From Nephthysia sp036513515 (GTDB taxonomy: Bacteria; Chloroflexota; Dormibacteria; Dormibacterales; Dormibacteraceae), in NCBI GenBank assembly GCA_036513515.1, contig DATBYW010000029.1:1-64000 (forward strand): a stretch of DNA of 64,000 nt. The letters are read 5' to 3'. Below, piece after piece: positions 23,551-32,259 of the stretch (position 1 is the stretch's first letter; each line of letters begins with the position of its first letter). A program made the translations under genes and the position numbers. Under the pieces are notes generated by a model. It searched no databases. It saw only the letters and a list, made by a program, of their open reading frames with translations, and was not told the origin of the DNA.

Positions 23551-24156
23551 ATGGTAGCGGTGGACGCCGAGCGCAACCCTGGGGCATTGAGCACGGCCAT
23601 GCGCTCGATCGAAGCCGCGTTCTTGATCGGCGTTGAGGGAGCCAGCGAGATCTGGCTGGTCCGCCACGCCGACTGCTACGAGGGTGAGATGTCCGGAGAG
23701 GACCCCTCGCTCTCCGACCGAGGCCGCGAGCAGGCGGCGCGCCTGGCCGACCGCCTGAACCGGATCTCCTACGACGCCGTCTATTCGAGCCCACTGCGAA
23801 GGGCAGCCGAGACCGCCCGCTCCATCACGCCCCAGGTCAGGCTGGACGACCGTCTGGTGGAGGTGGGCACGACCCTTGACGAGGGTCAGATACAGGTCAC
23901 CGAGTCCTCTGATTCCGTGCTCGCCCGGATGCGCGCCGCCGTATCGGACGTGGTGGCCGCCCATCCCGGAGGCCGGGCCATCGTAGTCAGTCATGGCGTG
24001 GCGATACTTGGATACGTCTGCGACGTCCTCCGACTGGAGTTCGGGAGCCTCCGCCTCCTGCCCTACTACACGAGCGTCAACGTCGTGCGCGTCCTCGGAG
24101 AGAGGCGGATGGCCGGCGCCCTTGGCGACGTGGCGCACCTCGACGGCTGGCTTTGA
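23551..24156 (+). CDS. histidine phosphatase family protein (phosphoglycerate mutase-like)
   Basis: 201 residues. The catalytic histidine motif occurs as WLVRHADCYEG (usual R-H-G, here R-H-A), with SSPLRRAAETA and the second catalytic VVSHGVA. Shorter starts (for example MRSIEAAF) are possible, since the first 30 residues are poorly conserved. The stop overlaps the next gene by one base (TGATG), forming an apparent operon with the kinase-like and acyl-CoA dehydrogenase genes. Substrate unknown. Confidence 0.8.
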   Translation: MVAVDAERNPGALSTAMRSIEAAFLIGVEGASEIWLVRHADCYEGEMSGEDPSLSDRGREQAARLADRLNRISYDAVYSSPLRRAAETARSITPQVRLDDRLVEVGTTLDEGQIQVTESSDSVLARMRAAVSDVVAAHPGGRAIVVSHGVAILGYVCDVLRLEFGSLRLLPYYTSVNVVRVLGERRMAGALGDVAHLDGWL

Positions 24157-25106
24157 TGGAGCGTCTGCGGGCCGACCTGGAGGCGGTTTTAGGGGAGCCA
24201 GTGCGGGCGGTCACGCCCATCCCCGAGGGCCACAGCGGCTTCTCCTACTGGGTCGAGTTCGCCGGCCGCAGGGGGGTGATGCGGCTGCCGCCTCCCGGCG
24301 CCCGGATCGCAGGATCGGCCGACATCCCGAGGCAGGGTCGGCTGATGGACGCCTTGAACCGGGCCGGCCTGCCGGTCCCGGCCTTGCTCGCCGCCTCAGA
24401 TCAACCCGTGGTCGACGGCCGGCCGTTCTACCTGGTGGAGGCGATCGACGGAGTCCGGATCGAAGTGGTCAGCGGGTCTGTCCCCGACCGGGAGATCGCG
24501 GCCTCGGCGGTGGAGGTGCTGAGGCGGCTGCAGAGCGTCCCGCTCGAGAGCACCGGCATCGGCGACGAGAGTCCCGTGCCGCTCAGCCAGGAGGTGGCCC
24601 GCTGGGGCTGGCTCATGGAGCGGGCGCCCCCCGAGCTGACCGGCGACGCGCCGGAGCTGGCCCGGCGGCTGCTCGCGACCGTCCCCCCGGAGGGCCGGCC
24701 GGTCCTGGTCCACGCCGACTACCACTACGGGAACATGCTCTTCAGAGGCGGCCAGGTGGTGGCGCTGCTGGATTGGGAGATCGCGCAGTTGGGCCAGCCG
24801 CTGCTCGATCTCGCCTGCCTTGCGGTGGTCGCCCAGTCCGCCAGCATGGGTGAGCACCAGGTCCCCGGAGGCGGGGCCGTCACCTTGCCCGAAGAGGAGC
24901 TGCTGGCCATGTACGGCGGCAGCCCCGACGAGTTCCAGTGGTACCTGGCTCTGACCTATTACAAGTACGCCAGCATCTTCGGCTACAACCTGATGCTGCA
25001 CAGGCGAGGGAAGCGTCCCGACCCCATATACGAGGAGCGAACGACCACGATCGTGAATTTCATCGCCGAGGGCCGCCGCCTGCTCGGCGCAGTCAGGGAG
25101 GCATGA
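24156..25106 (+). CDS. APH-family kinase of the ACAD10/11 (LvaA) type
   Basis: 316 residues with the aminoglycoside-phosphotransferase fold: N-lobe EGHSGFSYWVEF, catalytic loop VLVHADYHYGNMLF and metal motif VALLDWEIAQLG. Such kinases next to acyl-CoA dehydrogenases correspond to the N-terminal half of mammalian ACAD10/11 and to bacterial LvaA, which phosphorylate 4-hydroxyacyl-CoA so that the dehydrogenase can eliminate phosphate. Here the partner starts only 4 bases downstream. The substrate assignment is inference from that pairing; the fold itself is clear. Confidence 0.8.
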   Translation: MERLRADLEAVLGEPVRAVTPIPEGHSGFSYWVEFAGRRGVMRLPPPGARIAGSADIPRQGRLMDALNRAGLPVPALLAASDQPVVDGRPFYLVEAIDGVRIEVVSGSVPDREIAASAVEVLRRLQSVPLESTGIGDESPVPLSQEVARWGWLMERAPPELTGDAPELARRLLATVPPEGRPVLVHADYHYGNMLFRGGQVVALLDWEIAQLGQPLLDLACLAVVAQSASMGEHQVPGGGAVTLPEEELLAMYGGSPDEFQWYLALTYYKYASIFGYNLMLHRRGKRPDPIYEERTTTIVNFIAEGRRLLGAVREA

Positions 25107-25110
25107 CACG

Positions 25111-26400
<1,290 letters not shown>

Positions 26401-26402
26401 TC

Positions 26403-26422
26403 CCCTCCCCATGCGAGGAGGG
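26403..26422. terminator. hairpin after the acyl-CoA dehydrogenase gene
   Basis: CCCTCC (26403-26408) and GGAGGG (26417-26422) form a 6-base stem around CCATGCGA, just after the stop codon. A related CCCCATGCGG segment occurs near 51030. Likely terminator or decayed repeat; no T-run. Confidence 0.4.
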
Positions 26423-26438
26423 AAAGTGCTGCCAGATT

Positions 26439-26444
26439 TAGACT
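26439..26444 (+). promoter_or_regulatory. candidate -10 of the sdh1 operon
   Basis: TAGACT ends 7 bases before the ATG at 26452 and no Shine-Dalgarno is seen, so transcription probably begins at or beside the start codon (leaderless). Confidence 0.4.
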
Positions 26445-26451
26445 CTGTTTG

Positions 26452-27213
26452 ATGGCAGTCAGCCAGCAGGCGCCTGGCTCCGCAGGTCCGGATGCGGTCA
26501 AGGTCCGCAATCCGTACAGCTCTCGACCCAACTGGCTCTACCCCAGCGCGATATTCGTTGTCTTCACCGCCTTCGTCGTCTACGGCGTGGTGGTCGGGCT
26601 GTTCGAAACCAGCGGCCGCTACGGGCCATATCTCAGCCCCTTCTTTTCGCCAGAGATTTACGTGCGCGTGGGCGGCTTTCTGATCCCCCCCGGCATCTGG
26701 ATCGCGCCCTTCCCCCTCGCCTTCCGGCTCACCTGCTACTACTACCGTAAGGCTTACTTCCGCAGCTTTCTCTGGCACCCGCGCTCCTGCGCCGTCCAGG
26801 AGCCGCATCGCGGTACCTACCGCGGCGAAACACGGTTCTGGATCTTCAACAACCTCCACCGCTTCGCGCTCTACGCCATCGTCGTCCAGATGCTGATCCT
26901 TCTCTACGACGCAATCGCGGCCTTTTACTTCCAGGGCAATCTCCACTTCGGGCTGGGAAACGTGGTGCTGGTCGTCAACGTCGTCCTGCTCTCCGGCTAC
27001 ACGTTCGGCTGCCACGCTCTGCGCCATCTTGTGGGCGGAAGCACAGACTGCATGAGCTGTCATAGAGCCCGCTACCGCCTGTGGAAAGGCGTCACGGTAC
27101 TGAATGTCAGGCACGAGCTGTGGGCGTGGCTCAGCATGTTCAGCGTCTGGGGCACCGATGTCTACATCCGGCTTCTCATTCACGGCGTCCTTCCCCACGC
27201 CGCCTGGAACTGA
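26452..27213 (+). CDS. succinate dehydrogenase membrane anchor (Sdh1 type)
   Basis: 253 residues with five predicted membrane spans (for example YPSAIFVVFTAFVVYGVVVG, FALYAIVVQMLILLYDAI, LGNVVLVVNVVLLSGYTF). Several histidines near helix ends (NLHRF, FGCHALRHL, VRHE) could hold haem, and a CMSC motif follows helix 4. It resembles the single large anchor of mycobacterial Sdh1 (Rv0249c-like), encoded in the same anchor-A-B order. The stop overlaps the flavoprotein ATG by one base. Confidence 0.8.
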   Translation: MAVSQQAPGSAGPDAVKVRNPYSSRPNWLYPSAIFVVFTAFVVYGVVVGLFETSGRYGPYLSPFFSPEIYVRVGGFLIPPGIWIAPFPLAFRLTCYYYRKAYFRSFLWHPRSCAVQEPHRGTYRGETRFWIFNNLHRFALYAIVVQMLILLYDAIAAFYFQGNLHFGLGNVVLVVNVVLLSGYTFGCHALRHLVGGSTDCMSCHRARYRLWKGVTVLNVRHELWAWLSMFSVWGTDVYIRLLIHGVLPHAAWN

Positions 27214-28973
27214 TGGCGGAGGCACCGACGGAGACCGTCGACACCGACGTCCTGGTCATCGGAGCCGGCGGAGCCGGCATGCGCGGCGCGGTCGCCGCCG
27301 CTCTCTCGGGCGCCCGGGTGACCGTGATCTGCAAGTCGCTGCTGGGCAAGGCCCATACGGTCATGGCCGAGGGCGGGATGGCGGCGGCCTTGGGCAACGT
27401 CGCTCACCTGGACAGCTGGGAGGCGCACTTCGCGGACACGATGAAGGGCGGCAAGCTGATCAACAACTGGCGCATGGCGGAGATCCACGCCAAGGAGGCG
27501 CCGGAGAGGGTGCTCGAACTGGAGCGCTGGGGAGCCGTCTTCGACCGCACCCGGGACGGACTGATCCATCAGCGGCCGTTCGGTGCGCACACCTATCCCC
27601 GGCTCGCCCACATCGGCGACCGAACCGGCCTGGAGCTGATTCGCAGCCTGCAGGACGTCCTGGTGCACACGCCCGCCGTCGACGTCCACATGGAGGTCAC
27701 GGTCGCCAGCCTCTTGACCAGCGATGGCCGGGTGGCCGGCGCCCTCGCCTACGCGCGGGCGGACGGCCGCCTCATCCTCTACCGGGCTCGGGCGGTCCTC
27801 CTGGCCACGGGCGGTGCGGGCAAGATCTATCGCATCACCTCCAATTCGTGGGAGAGCACGGGCGACGGGACGGGGCTGGCTTACGAGGCCGGCGCCCAGC
27901 TCCAGGACATGGAGTTCGTGCAGTTCCACCCGACCGGCATGGTCTGGCCGCCCGGGGTCCGCGGGATCCTGGTCACCGAGGGAGTGCGCGGCGAGGGCGG
28001 CCTCCTCCGTAACAAAGAGGGCGACCGCTTCATGGAGAAGTACGACCCGGAGCGGATGGAGCTCTCCGCGCGTGACGTGGTCGCCCGCGCCATCAACTCG
28101 GAGGTCCTGGCCGGCAGGGGCTCACCGCACGGCGGCGCCTTCCTCGACATCACTCACCGTTCGCCCGACTTCATCAAGAGCAAGCTGCCCTCGATGTACG
28201 AGCAGTTCCTGAAGCTGGCAAAGGTGGACATCACAAAAGAGCCGATGGAGGTGGCCCCCACCATCCACTACTACATGGGCGGCGTTCGGGTGGACGCCGA
28301 GACCGGAGCCACCAACGTGAGCGGTCTCTTCGCGGCCGGCGAGGTGGCCAGCGGCCTGCACGGCGCCAACCGGCTGGGTGGGAACTCCCTCTCCGATCTG
28401 CTGGTCTTCGGCAAGCGCGCGGGCGAGGCGGCGGGCGCCTTCGCCGGGGCTCACGGCGGGAGCGCCCCCATCGACAGCCGGCAGCTGGAGCAGGCCACCG
28501 AACGGCTGCTGGCGCCCCTGGGCCGCCCTCACGGTGACAGCCCTTACCGGCTGATGAGCGAGCTCCAGGAGGTGTGCACCAAGTACGCACCGATCATTCG
28601 GGAGGAGAAGGGGCTGCGCGAGGGCCTGGAGAAGGTGCTTGAGCTGGGAGGCCGAGCACAGCTGTGCGGCACCGGGGGCCCTAACGGCCGCGCCTTCAAC
28701 CCGGGCTGGCATACCGCCCAGGACCTGCACGGGATGCTCATCAACGCAGAGGCCCTCTTCCGCTCGGCGATCGAGCGCAAGGAGAGTCGGGGCGCTCACG
28801 CCCGCAGCGACTATCCACGCCTGGACTCGAGGTGGGCTGAGCTCAATCTGATCACCGAGAAGACGCCGGACGGGATGGCCGTGAGGGCGGCCGAAAACAA
28901 GCCGCTTCCTTACGAGCTGACCGAGGTCATCAGCCAATCGTTCAAGCGCTACACACCGGAGGAGATCAGCTAG
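27213..28973 (+). CDS. sdhA: succinate dehydrogenase flavoprotein subunit (Sdh1 type)
   Basis: 586 residues. FAD-binding N-terminus DTDVLVIGAGGAGMRGAVAA, the covalent FAD histidine in KAHTVMAEGG (His48), and the succinate-site regions HPTGMVWPPGVRGILVTEGV, TIHYYMGGVRVD and GANRLGGNSLSDLLVFG are all present. Oxidises succinate in the cytoplasmic head of complex II, passing electrons to SdhB. The start is set by the one-base overlap with the anchor gene; the stop overlaps the GTG of sdhB. Confidence 0.94.
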   Translation: MAEAPTETVDTDVLVIGAGGAGMRGAVAAALSGARVTVICKSLLGKAHTVMAEGGMAAALGNVAHLDSWEAHFADTMKGGKLINNWRMAEIHAKEAPERVLELERWGAVFDRTRDGLIHQRPFGAHTYPRLAHIGDRTGLELIRSLQDVLVHTPAVDVHMEVTVASLLTSDGRVAGALAYARADGRLILYRARAVLLATGGAGKIYRITSNSWESTGDGTGLAYEAGAQLQDMEFVQFHPTGMVWPPGVRGILVTEGVRGEGGLLRNKEGDRFMEKYDPERMELSARDVVARAINSEVLAGRGSPHGGAFLDITHRSPDFIKSKLPSMYEQFLKLAKVDITKEPMEVAPTIHYYMGGVRVDAETGATNVSGLFAAGEVASGLHGANRLGGNSLSDLLVFGKRAGEAAGAFAGAHGGSAPIDSRQLEQATERLLAPLGRPHGDSPYRLMSELQEVCTKYAPIIREEKGLREGLEKVLELGGRAQLCGTGGPNGRAFNPGWHTAQDLHGMLINAEALFRSAIERKESRGAHARSDYPRLDSRWAELNLITEKTPDGMAVRAAENKPLPYELTEVISQSFKRYTPEEIS

Positions 28974-29770
28974 TGGCCAGGGCCAGCACAAGCGACCACG
29001 TCCAGCAGCTTCGGATGAGCGTCTTCCGGGGCGATGCGAGCGAGGGTGAGATGATCACCTACGACGTCCCCGTGCGGGAGGGCATGGTCGTGCTCGACGC
29101 CGTGCTATGGGTACAGGCCAACCTCGCGCCGGACCTGGCGGTTCGCTGGAACTGTAAGGCGGCCAAGTGTGGTTCCTGCTCGGCCGAGATAAACGGTTTC
29201 CCGCGCCTGATGTGCAAGAGTCCGGTCTCGGACTACGGCGCGGAGCTGAGCGTGCGGCCGATGCGGACCTTCCCGATCATTCGCGATCTGGTTACCGACG
29301 TCAGCTGGAACTACGAGGTGAACAGGCGGATCCCGAAGTTCACGCCCAGCGAGAAGGACGCCTTCGACCCCCAGCCCTGGCGCATGCAGCAAGAGGACGT
29401 CGATCGGATCACCGAGTTTCGCAAGTGCATCGAATGCTTCCTCTGCCAGGACGTCTGTCACGTCCTGCGCGACCACGACCGTAAGGACGCATTCTTCGGG
29501 CCGCGCTTCATGATCCGGATCGCCGGGCTGGAGATGCATCCAAAGGACTCGCTCGACAGACGCCCGCTGCTCAAGAGCGAGGCTGGAGTTGGGATGTGCA
29601 ACATCACCAAGTGCTGCACGGAGGTCTGTCCTGAGCACATCCACATCACCGACAACGGCATCATCCCGCTCAAGGAGCGGGTCGCCGACCTCTACTTCGA
29701 CCCCCTCCGCGCCCTCGGCCGGCGCCTGCGCGGTGAGGGCCGGGACGCTGATCGGGGTCGATCGCGCTGA
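28973..29770 (+). CDS. sdhB: succinate dehydrogenase iron-sulphur subunit (Sdh1 type)
   Basis: 265 residues from GTG. The [2Fe-2S] cysteines are Cys61, Cys66, Cys69 and Cys81 (CKAAKCGSC...C). The second domain has Cys152/155/158/162 (CIECFLCQDVC) and a C-terminal set near 209-219 (CNITKCCTEVCPEHI). It ends the three-gene sdh1 operon. Two cysteines in a row at 214-215 make the exact ligation of the third cluster worth modelling. Confidence 0.93.
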   Translation: MARASTSDHVQQLRMSVFRGDASEGEMITYDVPVREGMVVLDAVLWVQANLAPDLAVRWNCKAAKCGSCSAEINGFPRLMCKSPVSDYGAELSVRPMRTFPIIRDLVTDVSWNYEVNRRIPKFTPSEKDAFDPQPWRMQQEDVDRITEFRKCIECFLCQDVCHVLRDHDRKDAFFGPRFMIRIAGLEMHPKDSLDRRPLLKSEAGVGMCNITKCCTEVCPEHIHITDNGIIPLKERVADLYFDPLRALGRRLRGEGRDADRGRSR

Positions 29771-29804
29771 ACGCGCCCGGTCCCACCCGGGTGGAGGCGA
29801 TTCG

Positions 29805-30347
29805 GTGAACACCCACGTCGTGCTGCTGCGCGGTGTCAACGTCGGCGGCCACAACAAGATCCCCATGGCGGATCTGAGGAAGCTGCTCTCCGAAAGGGGC
29901 CATCAGGAGGTTCGCAGCTACGTACAGAGCGGGAACGTCGTACTGAGTAGCCCGGCGCCGGGGCCGGAGGTGGCGGCGGGAGTGCGCGAGCTGCTGGCGA
30001 AGGAGTTCGGTCTGGACATCGTCGTGATCGTCCGCTCCGGCCCGGAGCTCGCGGAGGTGGCAGCCCACAACCCGTTCCTGCGACCGGACGCCGATCCCGC
30101 AAAACAGCTGCACGTCGCCTTTCTGGAGAGGACTCCCGACCCGGGCGGCGCCGCCGGGCTCGACCCGCACCGGGCGCCTCCCGACGAGCTGCACCTCCGG
30201 GGGCGCGAGATCTACCTGTGGTGCCCCGACGGCATCGGCCGCAGCAAAGTCCTCAACGGTCTCGAGCGCGCTCTCGGCACACCAGCCACCGTCCGCAACT
30301 GGAGAACCGTAGGAGAACTCCTACGCCTATCCGGCGGAGCGAGCTGA
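29805..30347 (+). CDS. DUF1697 family protein
   Basis: 180 residues from a GTG preceded by GGAGG (about 8 bases). Begins THVVLLRGVNVGGHNKIPMA and continues LLSERGHQEVRSYVQSGNVV, the hallmark of DUF1697, a small alpha/beta family common in soil bacteria with no established function. It follows sdhB after 34 bases on the same strand. Confidence 0.88.
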   Translation: MNTHVVLLRGVNVGGHNKIPMADLRKLLSERGHQEVRSYVQSGNVVLSSPAPGPEVAAGVRELLAKEFGLDIVVIVRSGPELAEVAAHNPFLRPDADPAKQLHVAFLERTPDPGGAAGLDPHRAPPDELHLRGREIYLWCPDGIGRSKVLNGLERALGTPATVRNWRTVGELLRLSGGAS

Positions 30348-30402
30348 GAGACCCCCTCCCCCACCCTCGGCTCCCCCCAAGTGGGAGGGAACGGAACCTC
30401 GT

Positions 30403-30669
30403 CTATAGCGCGCTTTCTTGCCAGGTGGAGACGTCGGTCCAGCGGACGCCGGACTTGCGGTCGAGCTCGGGCCCTGTCTCTTTCGCAAACTCGTCGAAGC
30501 TCGCTTTGTCGGGCCAGGTCTGCATCATCACCCACTCATCGGGATGCTTGCGATTTCGGTATGCCTCGAGCCGTGTGCAGCCCAGCGCGTGGATCCTGTC
30601 CAGGTTGTCGTGAAGGGTGCTGCGGAACCGCTCCCAGTCGTCCGAGCGGGTGCGAAAGATGACCAGCAT
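30403..30669 (-). CDS. small ABM-like (dimeric alpha/beta barrel) protein
   Basis: 88 residues with a ferredoxin-like ABM pattern: start LVIFRTRSDDWERF, a central YRNRKHPDEWVMMQTWPDKA strand region and a helix FDEFAKETGP. Start is supported by GGGGGAGG upstream. It lies 26 bases after frdD on the same strand, so it may be co-transcribed with the fumarate reductase operon. Members are haem- or quinone-handling monooxygenases or simply binding proteins; no specific function can be given. Confidence 0.65.
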   Translation of the reverse strand: MLVIFRTRSDDWERFRSTLHDNLDRIHALGCTRLEAYRNRKHPDEWVMMQTWPDKASFDEFAKETGPELDRKSGVRWTDVSTWQESAL

Positions 30670-30695
30670 TTACAACCTCCCCCAGAGAGATCGGA

Positions 30696-31061
30696 TCAGG
30701 GCACGGTGAGCAGCAGATAGGCCGCGACCAGGGTGGCGAGGCCGGCCAACCCGTACGTCACGACTCCCAGGCCCTGCTTGCCCCCAGGCACTCCGACCTC
30801 CAGCAACGTGTAACGAACCCTGTGCGCGAAGACCCAGAAGGTCGCCCCGAAGACTATGAAGAGGTAGAGCTTCACCAGCCAGTTTCCGAGCCCTGCGGCG
30901 AAGGTGGAGTAGTGCTGATCGAAGGCGGGAACGATCCCCAGCGGGCCGAGGACGCCCTGGACCAGGATGTGCGCCGGTATCACGAGCGCGGTGAGGACCG
31001 CAGACTGGGCGAAGAGCGCCCAGAACAGGCCCTCCAGCCGGTTCGGGCCGGGATGTCTCAC
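30696..31061 (-). CDS. frdD: fumarate reductase membrane subunit FrdD-like
   Basis: 121 residues from a GTG whose GTGA overlaps the frdC stop. Three membrane spans (GLFWALFAQSAVLTALVIPA, NWLVKLYLFIVFGATFWVFA, VVTYGLAGLATLVAAYLLL) with the FrdD-type IPAHIL and HRVRYTLLEVG motifs. Anchors the catalytic dimer and forms part of the quinone site. Last subunit of the four-gene set. Confidence 0.82.
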   Translation of the reverse strand: MRHPGPNRLEGLFWALFAQSAVLTALVIPAHILVQGVLGPLGIVPAFDQHYSTFAAGLGNWLVKLYLFIVFGATFWVFAHRVRYTLLEVGVPGGKQGLGVVTYGLAGLATLVAAYLLLTVP

Positions 31062-31522
31062 CGGCCACCCAGGATGAGCAGCCCGCCCACCACGACCGTG
31101 GCGACGATCAGCAGGCCGAAGCTCCCCGCCACGATGGCCGAGGCAGGGACAGTGCGCTCGCCGAGCGGGATGCGCACGATAAGGCCGCTCAGGCGCAGGA
31201 ACGTGAAGCTGTGCCAGACGGCGAACACCAGGCAGACCACGCTGAAGATCACGAAGGCCAGGCTCTGGTGCGGGCGGTAGCCGGCGGGCCCGCCGCGAGC
31301 GCGCCCGATCTCGATCAGGAACCACACCATCCAGATGGCGATGGGGACTGCAGTGAACTCACGGAGCATGTAGAGCACGTAGCGAGGGTTGCGCCGCCAC
31401 CAGTCGGTGGGGAGCCGGTTGGGATGGGCGGGCGCCGCCTCGCGGCCTCCGGTTGAGGCGACGGAGGCGGCGTCCTCTCCGAGGCCCGTCTCCCGCCTCC
31501 CGACCGTCTCCCTCGCGCTCAC
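31058..31522 (-). CDS. frdC: fumarate reductase membrane subunit FrdC-like
   Basis: 154 residues. A 35-residue hydrophilic lead with acidic/Gly character precedes the FrdC core (DWWRRNPRYVLYMLREFTAV, then three membrane spans with SLAFVIFSVVCLVFAVWHSF). The FrdC-like LREFTAVP motif supports the call. It overlaps frdB by 4 bases and frdD by 4 bases. Confidence 0.82.
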   Translation of the reverse strand: MSARETVGRRETGLGEDAASVASTGGREAAPAHPNRLPTDWWRRNPRYVLYMLREFTAVPIAIWMVWFLIEIGRARGGPAGYRPHQSLAFVIFSVVCLVFAVWHSFTFLRLSGLIVRIPLGERTVPASAIVAGSFGLLIVATVVVGGLLILGGR

Positions 31523-32250
31523 TTACCGCCCCAGGGCAGCAGCACGCCAAGCGTGCTGTCGAACTTGGTCTGCTGGATCGCCCTGGCCGGGTCGACCCCC
31601 TTGGGACAGACCGCCGAGCACTCGCCGACGAAGCTGCAGTCCCAGATGCCGTCGGAGGCTGTGATCGTGCGCAACCGTTCGTCGCCCGCCTGGTCCCGGG
31701 AATCCAGCTCGTAGCGGCGCGCCAGGGCGATGGCGGCCGGCCCGATGAACTCCGGCTCGATCGCGATCACCGGGCACGCGGAGTAGCACAGCATGCAGTT
31801 GATGCACATGCTGAACTGCCGGTACTGCTCGGTCTGGGCAGGCGTCTGCAGGAACTCCCCGGTTCCGATCGCCCCCTGCTCCCTGATGATCCAGGGCTTC
31901 ACGGCGCTCAGCTTCTCCATGAAGCTGCTCATGTCGATGACCAGATCGCGCACAACGGGGAAGTTGGGCAGCGGCTCGACAACCACCGGCCCTGGCAGGT
32001 AGTCGCGGAGGAATGCGGAGCAACCGAGCTTGGGGGTTCCGTTCACGTTCATCCCGCAGCTTCCGCAGATGCCCATCCGGCACGACCAGCGGTAGCTCAC
32101 GCTGCCGTCGAGGTGGGTCTTGATCCAGTTCAGCCCGTCCAGGACGACCATGTCGTCCTTGAACGGGATCTCGTAGGACTGCTGCCTGGGCTCCGGGTCA
32201 AGATCCGGATCGAAGCGGGTCACGGAGAGGGTGATGGTCTTGTCTGGCAA
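31519..32250 (-). CDS. frdB: fumarate reductase iron-sulphur subunit
   Basis: 243 residues. [2Fe-2S] cysteines Cys57, Cys62, Cys65 and Cys77 (CRMGICGSC...C); second domain Cys149/152/155/159 (CINCMLCYSAC), and a third group CSFVGECSAVCPKGVDP. MGICGSCGMN is the classical SdhB/FrdB signature. Connects the flavin of FrdA to the quinone site in FrdC/FrdD. Confidence 0.93.
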   Translation of the reverse strand: MPDKTITLSVTRFDPDLDPEPRQQSYEIPFKDDMVVLDGLNWIKTHLDGSVSYRWSCRMGICGSCGMNVNGTPKLGCSAFLRDYLPGPVVVEPLPNFPVVRDLVIDMSSFMEKLSAVKPWIIREQGAIGTGEFLQTPAQTEQYRQFSMCINCMLCYSACPVIAIEPEFIGPAAIALARRYELDSRDQAGDERLRTITASDGIWDCSFVGECSAVCPKGVDPARAIQQTKFDSTLGVLLPWGGK

Positions 32251-32259
32251 CGGGTTCTC

